From Dietzia psychralcaliphila (GTDB lineage Bacteria > Actinomycetota > Actinomycetes > Mycobacteriales > Mycobacteriaceae), in NCBI RefSeq assembly GCF_003096095.1, contig NZ_CP015453.1, positions 3,224,001 to 3,288,000 on the forward strand: 64,000 bases of DNA, in the 5' to 3' direction. The translations under genes were made by a program, and so were the position numbers. Of this stretch, positions 52,515 through 61,091 are shown piece after piece. Within the stretch, counting starts at the first letter, position 1, and every line of letters begins with the position of its first letter. The notes beneath the pieces are model-generated. The model did no database searches and had not been told where the DNA came from. It saw only the letters and a list, made by a program, of their open reading frames with translations.

Positions 52515-54743
52515 TCAGTCCCGGATGTCCGGCGGCATCTGGATGCGCGTGGTCTGTTCGACGTCCGGTTCCACGCCCGGCCGCTCCCGACCGGAAGCCG
52601 TAGTGTCCGAGGCCGCAGCCGGAGAACCGGTGTCGGGGGCCTGCTCGACCTCAGGCTCCTCACGCCGATGCTTGCCGCTGCCGGCCCTCGGGGGCGCGGG
52701 TGTCACCTCGGGTCGCAGCCACACGGGGGTCTCGTCCTCCGCCGGCTGGGCGTGACGCCCACCGGTCCCCGCGTCCAGATCCGACCCGCCGTCGATGCGG
52801 GCCGCGTCGAACCGCTCCACCTCGGTACGGATCTCGTCCTCGTCGTCCTCCGAACCGAGCGGCTTGATACCGGACCCGCCCGTGGACAAGCCCGCGGCCA
52901 GCGGCGGGACCGAGGCGTCCTCGGGATAGGCCTGGCCGGCGCCGCGGGTCGGCCGGGACAGGGGCGGCCTCGGGGCCAGATGGTCTGCGGCCACGTCACC
53001 GCGGGCCGGAACCGGCCCTGCGGGCTCCATGATCTCGGCGAAGGGGTCGGGCTCCTCCGCCACGGGTTCCTTCGCGGGGAGATCCTCGATGCCGGGCACG
53101 GTGTCCCCCGCCGGCTCCGAGTCGGCTGCGGATACGGGGTCCGGCCCCGTTTCGGAACCGGGGTCGTCGCCGGTGTCTCCGCGGTCGGCCACCACGGGGA
53201 CGTCGGCGAGATCGCGTGCACTCTTGCGCTCGGGCACCAGTCGAAGGTGCCCGGCCCGCCGGGGCTCGGTTCTCTCCGGGGAGTGGCCCTCGTCCGGGAA
53301 GTGCTCCTCGTCCGGGGACTGTTCGCCCCGGTCCTCGACGGCCGTGGCCTGCGCAGGGGCCGCGACCGGTGTCTGCTGTCCGAGGACGTCTCCGGACGGG
53401 GGATCCGGGGTGGCCGCCGGAGCGGTCAGTCCGTGCGTACCGGTCCCGACCTCACCGTCCATACCCACCGTGGGGTCCGCTTCCGGGCCGTCCGCCGCCC
53501 CCGGCGCGCCCGGGTCGATCTCGAGGGGCAGGGCGCGGGCCCGGCCACCAATGGGCGGGAACGGGGCCAGCACGTCCGCCGCGGCATGCAGGGCCACCAC
53601 GACGTCGTCCCAGGTGGACGGGTCGTTGACACCGTCGATGGTCGCCGCCACCCACTCGCCTTCGGCCCAGATGCGTCGCACGCCGGCCGGGACCTCGCTG
53701 ACAGCGCTGGTCAGACGATCGCGGTCGATCAGGTCGAGCCGCCCGTAGTCGGAACTCCGCGCCTCGAGGGACGCGACCTCACCGGCGTCGTGGAATCCGG
53801 GTTCGGCATCGACGTCGGCGCGGCTCAGGTCCAGCACCACATCGGAGGCCGTGTCGCGGCGCAGTGCCAGGACCGTCCGACCACCGGAGACGCCCATGAT
53901 CGCCCTGCGACCGCGGAACATCCCGTGCGAGACGGTGCCCAACGCGCTGAGGCCACCCGCGAAATCGCCGTGCCGGAACTCCGGCGCCGGGGTGGGGGTG
54001 GGCTCGAACTCGCGGTCCTCCAGCCACCGCACCACCGGCGAGTCGGCGAGCGGGTCCGCCGGGGGCGCCGCCGCAGGCTCGGGTGGGCGCCCGGTCTGCC
54101 GGCGCGCCGGGAGGAAGCCCCGGACCCGATCGAGCAGACGCGGCGACGACTGGGCGGTGGGCTCAGCGGCGCGCGCCGTGGTGCGCTCGTCGGTGGGCGG
54201 GTCGACCGGCTCGGTGGTGCGCTCGGGATCGGGCCCGGCGACGCGCTCTGACATCTCGGGGGCGGAGGCCCCGGCAACGACGTGCCCGGGGTCGACCCCG
54301 CCGGTGTCCGACACCCCGGAGTTCACCCCGCCCGCCTCCGGCACCACCGGGTCCTCCGACATCCCTGCGATCTCCGGCTCCTCCCGGAGATCCGCTCCCC
54401 CACCGGGATCCGGTTCGTCGACGCCCGGATTCTCTGCGCCCAGTTCCCCCGCGCCCAGGTCAGTCGCGCCGTGGTCAGTCGCGCGCTGGAACGGCGCGAG
54501 CTGCGGAACCCCGGATTCGTCACCGCGCTCCGCCTGGTCCGGGTCGACCTCACCCGCCGGCGGGGCGACGGGAGGGACCTCGTCGTCGTCGTCGGATCGG
54601 GCCTCCTCACCCACCGATCCGGCGCCGACCGCCGGCGGGGTCTCGCGAGACGCGGAACCCCCGCGTTGCCTGGCGTCCAGGCGTAGGAGGATGAGCGCCG
54701 CCGCGAGCAGCGCGAGGGCCAGGAGGAACCAGAACACGACCAT
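52515..54743 (-). CDS. large membrane-anchored acidic protein, unknown function
   Basis: 742 residues. One N-terminal transmembrane helix (VVFWFLLALALLAAALILLRL) and then about 220 residues of low-complexity sequence rich in Glu, Asp, Pro, Gly and Val. A globular core of about 170 residues (starting RHGDFAGGLSALGTVSHGMF and including VSGGRTVLALRRDTASDVVLD, RIWAEGEWVAATIDGV and DDVVVALHAAADVLAPFPPI) is followed by another 330 residues of acidic, disordered-looking sequence. The ATG at 54743 or GTG two codons earlier is the start; neither has a clear binding site. I do not recognise it. The layout is like mycobacterial membrane proteins with a single anchor. Convergent with the Ig-like gene; head-to-tail with sseA. 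Confidence 0.62.
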   Translation of the reverse strand: MVVFWFLLALALLAAALILLRLDARQRGGSASRETPPAVGAGSVGEEARSDDDDEVPPVAPPAGEVDPDQAERGDESGVPQLAPFQRATDHGATDLGAGELGAENPGVDEPDPGGGADLREEPEIAGMSEDPVVPEAGGVNSGVSDTGGVDPGHVVAGASAPEMSERVAGPDPERTTEPVDPPTDERTTARAAEPTAQSSPRLLDRVRGFLPARRQTGRPPEPAAAPPADPLADSPVVRWLEDREFEPTPTPAPEFRHGDFAGGLSALGTVSHGMFRGRRAIMGVSGGRTVLALRRDTASDVVLDLSRADVDAEPGFHDAGEVASLEARSSDYGRLDLIDRDRLTSAVSEVPAGVRRIWAEGEWVAATIDGVNDPSTWDDVVVALHAAADVLAPFPPIGGRARALPLEIDPGAPGAADGPEADPTVGMDGEVGTGTHGLTAPAATPDPPSGDVLGQQTPVAAPAQATAVEDRGEQSPDEEHFPDEGHSPERTEPRRAGHLRLVPERKSARDLADVPVVADRGDTGDDPGSETGPDPVSAADSEPAGDTVPGIEDLPAKEPVAEEPDPFAEIMEPAGPVPARGDVAADHLAPRPPLSRPTRGAGQAYPEDASVPPLAAGLSTGGSGIKPLGSEDDEDEIRTEVERFDAARIDGGSDLDAGTGGRHAQPAEDETPVWLRPEVTPAPPRAGSGKHRREEPEVEQAPDTGSPAAASDTTASGRERPGVEPDVEQTTRIQMPPDIRD

Positions 54744-54884
54744 GTCCACAGAGGGTAGTCAGCGCTGGTGGGGTTGCCCGCCAGGCTCTGCGGCGCTGCG
54801 TGACCTGGACGCTCCCGGAGAGCCGCGCCCGGCCATGCACCCGGCGACACGCGCCCGGGGCCCGGTGGCCGGACGGGGTCCGGG

Positions 54885-55769
54885 CTACCGGGGGTTCTCG
54901 CCCAGCGCGATCGGCCGCTTTCGGTCCGCTGACCACTGCGACCACGAACCGGGGAACAGTCGCCCCGCCTCGATCCCGGCGATCTCCATCGCCGCGAGCG
55001 CATGGCACGCGTGGATACCGGAGCCGCAGTAGACCACCGTGTCCCTACCGCTGGTCACGCCCACATCGGCGAACATCTGACGGAGGCGCTCGGCGGGTAG
55101 GAACCGTCCGCTCCCGTCGAGGAACGACGCGGTGGGCAGATTGACGGCGCCCGGGATGTGGCCGGCCCGCGAGTCCATCGGCTCGGTGTGTCCGGCGTAC
55201 CGCTCGGCCGCGCGGACGTCGATCAGAACACCCTCGGCGGGGCTGACCTCCGTCTCGTCGATGTCGGCCGTGCGCATGTGGTCGAGCGCAAAGGTGAAGT
55301 CGCCGCGCTCGACCGGATTACCCGGCCCCACTGCCAGGTCCTCGCCCTCGGCGATCCACGCCTTGAGGCCGCCGTCGAGGAGGTAGACGTTCTCCTTGCC
55401 GGCCCACCGCATCAGCCACCAGGCGCGCGCCGCGGAGGTGTTCCCGGAGTCGTCGTAGATCACCACACGACTGTCGTTGTGCACCCCGGCACGGCGCAGT
55501 GCCTCCTCGAAGTCGTCGTGTGAGGGCAACGGATGGCGGCCCTCCCGGACGTTGCGCTGGCCCGAGAGTTCCGTGGGGAGGTCGATGTACTGCGCACCGG
55601 GGATGTGACCGGAGTAGTAGTGCTCCCGGCCGCGGGCATCGCCGAGCCGCCAGCGCACGTCGAGGATCACGGGGGTGGGAAGACTCGCCACGTCGCTGAT
55701 CAACTCACGCGCCGTGACGAGAAGGGGACTGACCTGGGTGTCGGGGACGGGGGCGGGGTTACTGGTCAC
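54885..55769 (-). CDS. sseA: thiosulfate / 3-mercaptopyruvate sulfurtransferase
   Basis: 294 residues with two rhodanese domains, the first inactive (VILDVRWRLGDARGREHYYSGHIPGAQYID), the second with the catalytic loop VVYCGSGIHACHALAAM. CGSGIHA resembles the mercaptopyruvate sulfurtransferase loop CGSGVTA. It passes sulfur to thiols, cyanide or proteins. GTG start at 55769. It is a single gene between the acidic protein and clpB's 3' end. Confidence 0.93.
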   Translation of the reverse strand: MTSNPAPVPDTQVSPLLVTARELISDVASLPTPVILDVRWRLGDARGREHYYSGHIPGAQYIDLPTELSGQRNVREGRHPLPSHDDFEEALRRAGVHNDSRVVIYDDSGNTSAARAWWLMRWAGKENVYLLDGGLKAWIAEGEDLAVGPGNPVERGDFTFALDHMRTADIDETEVSPAEGVLIDVRAAERYAGHTEPMDSRAGHIPGAVNLPTASFLDGSGRFLPAERLRQMFADVGVTSGRDTVVYCGSGIHACHALAAMEIAGIEAGRLFPGSWSQWSADRKRPIALGENPR

Positions 55770-56171
55770 GGTTCGAGGATAGTCCCGATGACGACGACGT
55801 GGTTCCCTCCTTCCTGGCTATCCCGTCACACCGTGGTCGCCGGGGGTGGACACCCGGCGCCGGGGCGGTCACACATAAGACTCATGGACTCAGTCCACGG
55901 CCGATGCGGCGATCCTCTCGGGCGGCCTCGCCTGCGTCACGGATGCACGGAAGTGATCAGCGTCCGCGGCCCGAGCTCGCCGCCGCCCACCCAGTCGACG
56001 TAAACCTGAGTACGGTCGACACTCTTCGTGACGGAACCACCTCCGGACGAGCCACACGTCAACCGAACACCACGGCGAGCGCACGGACGAGGGCCGCCTG
56101 GACCGGGGTGTTCACACCGAAGCGGGCCCGGCCACCACACGGGTGACCGGGCCCATTCGATATTGGGCGAA
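55770..56171. other. 402-base intergenic region between sseA start and clpB end
   Basis: Apart from the clpB terminator at 56124-56154, I see no gene. Open frames here (for example minus strand 55937-56140) have no good start or binding site. The sseA promoter must lie near 55770-55850. Confidence 0.5.
56124..56154 (-). terminator. clpB terminator hairpin
   Basis: Arms 56124-56136 and 56142-56154 with a 5-base loop. The single C/A mismatch on the plus strand is G-U in the clpB transcript. It begins 18 bases after the clpB stop. Confidence 0.82.
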
Positions 56172-58724
<2,553 letters not shown>

Positions 58725-58749
58725 CAACCGGTCCTTTCTTCGACGTGTT

Positions 58750-58770
58750 ATTGAGCGTACTCGGATCAAA
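58750..58770. promoter_or_regulatory. HAIR-like element 1 upstream of clpB
   Basis: ATTGAGC, seven bases, GATCAAA: 9 of 14 positions match the HspR inverted repeat CTTGAGT-N7-ACTCAAG. It lies 26 bases upstream of the clpB start. Confidence 0.5.
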
Positions 58771-58813
58771 TTCGGCCTGGTTGGGGCCGGACAATCTGTA
58801 CAACTACCGAACA

Positions 58814-58834
58814 GTTGAGTCTATTCCGCTCAAG
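58814..58834. promoter_or_regulatory. HAIR element 2 upstream of clpB (HspR operator)
   Basis: GTTGAGT, seven bases, GCTCAAG: 12 of 14 positions match CTTGAGT-N7-ACTCAAG. It starts 90 bases upstream of clpB and about 120 upstream of the divergent metalloprotease-like gene. Confidence 0.82.
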
Positions 58835-58953
58835 TCGATGGATTCCGGTGTGAGTGCCGACACCATATGAGTACGCTCTGACGAATCCGGACGGCCCCCT
58901 CCCGTCCGACCGGCGCACGATCCGACCGTCGCACCCGAACCCCAGGCAGGCCC

Positions 58954-59793
58954 GTGAAGACCCACCGAACCGTTCCCTCGGGTCTCACCCTCCTCGCCTA
59001 CCTGGTGGCATTCGCCGTACCCGTGGTCCTGGGAGTGGCGGCGGTCGGATCCTCCCCGTACCTGCTGTCCAAGGTGGTCCCGGAGGAACACCGCGAGACG
59101 GTGGCCTCCTTCGGCACGGCTGCGGCGAGTTTGTCAGGAGCGGGTGGGGGTCTGTTCAGCCCGGCGGCGGAGATCGGAGAGCAGCGCTACACGATCCCGG
59201 GCACCCCTGTCGCCCACGAGGGAGAGTGGTCGCCACGACTGGCCGACGACTACCCGGCGCCGGAGGGACTGGTCCCCGGAGTCGACTTCGCGGTCGAGAT
59301 CGTCGACGACACCTACATCGCCCACTGGCCCTGCCGACACGACGTCCCCGTGTGGTCCTTCGACGCGCCGCCGGGCAGCGAGGCCGACCTGGCCTGGGCC
59401 GTCGAGACCCTCGCCTCGGCCAGCGGACTCGCCCTCAGATACGCGGGACCGGGTTCGGAAGAGGACAGGGAGAGCCGGGGAGCCATCTCCGTGACCTACG
59501 GGGATCATCCGATGTTCCACAACGCGGAGGTGGCGGGAGTCGGCGGTCCGGCCATCTGGCCCGAGGGACTGATCCTCCAGGGCTCGGTGACCCTCCGGCC
59601 CGACCAGATAAGTCCCGTCCCGGGCGACCCGTGGTCCCGTGCCCTGACGATGCACGAACTCATGCACGCGGTGGGGGTCGATCACGCCGCCCGGCACAGC
59701 CGGGAGATCATGGCGGAGAGGCCCGGACCCGACCCCCAGATGCACCTCGGCACCGGCGACCGGTTCGCTCTCCACCTGGTGGGCTGCCACTGA
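58954..59793 (+). CDS. membrane-anchored metalloprotease-like protein (HExxHxxGxxH)
   Basis: 279 residues. A single hydrophobic helix at about 10-34 (TLLAYLVAFAVPVVLGVAAV) acts as signal or anchor. The extracellular part has WPCRHDVPVWSFDAPPGSEADLAWAVETLA and a zinc-binding motif TMHELMHAVGVDHAARHSREIM: His234, Glu235, His238, Gly241 and His244, followed by a Met-turn-like EIM, as in metzincins. This suggests a surface or secreted peptidase. The substrate is unknown. GTG at 58954 with CAGGCAGG upstream. It is divergent from clpB, and the second HAIR element lies between. Confidence 0.78.
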   Translation: MKTHRTVPSGLTLLAYLVAFAVPVVLGVAAVGSSPYLLSKVVPEEHRETVASFGTAAASLSGAGGGLFSPAAEIGEQRYTIPGTPVAHEGEWSPRLADDYPAPEGLVPGVDFAVEIVDDTYIAHWPCRHDVPVWSFDAPPGSEADLAWAVETLASASGLALRYAGPGSEEDRESRGAISVTYGDHPMFHNAEVAGVGGPAIWPEGLILQGSVTLRPDQISPVPGDPWSRALTMHELMHAVGVDHAARHSREIMAERPGPDPQMHLGTGDRFALHLVGCH

Positions 59794-59880
59794 TCCCGAG
59801 CGATCCCCGATACCTCGGGCACACCCGGCCCGGCGGGCCTACGCTCACCTCATCGTCGTCGTCTTCCCCGGAGGTCTCCC

Positions 59881-60180
59881 GTGCCCACCCGAACCCGGCC
59901 CGCGATGCTGGTCGCCCCCCTCGCCACCGCCGCCCTCGCCCTGGCGTCACTCACCGGCTGCAACGCGATGGACCCGAACCAGGGTGGCGACACCACCTGC
60001 GGCGACTACATGGAGATGCCGCCCGAGGACCAGCGCGAGGTGATCACCACCTTCCTGGACGAGAAGGGTCAGGAGGATCCCGCCGGTATGGAGGTGACGC
60101 TGAACCAGGAGTCGGCCAAGCTCTACTGCAGCACCGTGGGCCAGACGAGCGACCCGATCCGCAATATCGACACCGGCTAG
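59881..60180 (+). CDS. small lipoprotein
   Basis: 99 residues with a lipobox LASLTGC at about residues 22-28 following a hydrophobic signal (AMLVAPLATAALALA). The mature part is acidic and has two cysteines in CGDYMEMPPEDQREVI and AKLYCSTVGQ, a spacing similar to HdeA-like domains; I cannot confirm that. GTG at 59881 after GGAGG. Function unknown. Confidence 0.7.
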   Translation: MPTRTRPAMLVAPLATAALALASLTGCNAMDPNQGGDTTCGDYMEMPPEDQREVITTFLDEKGQEDPAGMEVTLNQESAKLYCSTVGQTSDPIRNIDTG

Positions 60181-60256
60181 TACCCCACCACACCCAAAAA
60201 CCCGCCCGCTACGAACTATTGGTGACAATGGTCGGTGTGGAACGGGAGGCGATCTG

Positions 60257-61048
60257 ATGAGGAACGGTGTCGTCGTCGACATCGGCGGCAGTGGGACGCG
60301 GATCGGGGCAGTGCTCGACGGCCGCGTCGTGGGGGTCCACGGGGCCGAGGTGGCCACCGCCGAGGATCTGGCCGCGGCGATCCGGGCCGTCGACCCGTCC
60401 CCCAACGGGGTCGGGGTGTCGGTCAGCGGGCACGTCGACGCGGACCGCGGGGTGATCGAGGCCTCCCGCGCCGCCGCCTGGGCCGAGGGATCGATGCGCT
60501 CGCTCCTCGTCGCGCTTCTCGATGCGCCGGTGTCCGTGATCGGTCACGGCGACGCCCACGCTCTCGCGCTGACCCAACTGCCCGACGTCGAGTTCGGCGG
60601 CATCGCGATCTCCCTGGGCACCAGCCTGTCCTTCGGCGCCCTCAACCGCCACGGTGCGCTCATCCACCCGTGCGGGCCCACCGGGTGGGACCTCGGGCAC
60701 TGGCGCCTGGTCGTGGACGGCGGCACCACCGAGGCGTGGTGGGGCCTGGGCGGGCACGGGCTCTACGACCTGGAGCGGGAACACGGCGACGGCGCCGCCG
60801 AGATCTACGCCCACCGGCTGGGCTCCTTCGTGGTGGACGCCGTCCAGCTGTTCCGGCCGCGCACGGTCCTGCTCACCGGCGGGATCGTGGTGGGCCTGGG
60901 CGAGGCGCTGCACGGGCCCGTCGCCGAGCAGCTCCACACGCTGCCGCACACCATCTCGGCGCCGCGGGTCGTCTTCTCGCCGTCGCGGGATACCGCGCTG
61001 TTCGGGGCCGCGGTGGCGGCGGGGCTGGCGATGCCGGCGGTGCGGTGA
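60257..61048 (+). CDS. ROK-like sugar kinase / ATPase
   Basis: 263 residues with the ASKHA fold: GVVVDIGGSGTRIGAVLDG at the N-terminus (phosphate 1), VSVSGHVD, GIAISLGTSLSFG (phosphate 2) and VLLTGGIVVGLGEAL near the C-terminus (adenosine motif). Typical ROK proteins are about 300 residues with a CxCGxxGC zinc site; this one lacks the zinc motif, so it may be a diverged ROK or BadF-type kinase. The substrate is not known. ATG at 60257 after GGGAGGC. Convergent with the helicase. Confidence 0.78.
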   Translation: MRNGVVVDIGGSGTRIGAVLDGRVVGVHGAEVATAEDLAAAIRAVDPSPNGVGVSVSGHVDADRGVIEASRAAAWAEGSMRSLLVALLDAPVSVIGHGDAHALALTQLPDVEFGGIAISLGTSLSFGALNRHGALIHPCGPTGWDLGHWRLVVDGGTTEAWWGLGGHGLYDLEREHGDGAAEIYAHRLGSFVVDAVQLFRPRTVLLTGGIVVGLGEALHGPVAEQLHTLPHTISAPRVVFSPSRDTALFGAAVAAGLAMPAVR

Positions 61049-61089
61049 TCCGGCAGGTGCGTCCGGCCGCGCCGGCGGTGCGGTGATCC
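61033..61089. repeat. 38-base-period duplication across the stop of the ROK-like gene
   Basis: GCCGGCGGTGCGGTGATCC at 61033-61051 recurs at 61071-61089; the first copy includes the TGA stop. Confidence 0.75.
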
Positions 61090-61091
61090 CG

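Noticed and set aside
55937-56140. Small minus-strand open frame between clpB and sseA, preceded in part by a GGAGGTGG-like site.
   Set aside because: The codon after the site is GTC, not a start; the only start (GTG at 56140) lies in the clpB terminator.
58854-60257. Long plus-strand open frame of 467 codons.
   Set aside because: It is an out-of-frame shadow of the metalloprotease-like and lipoprotein genes, with Arg/Pro/Gly-rich sequence.
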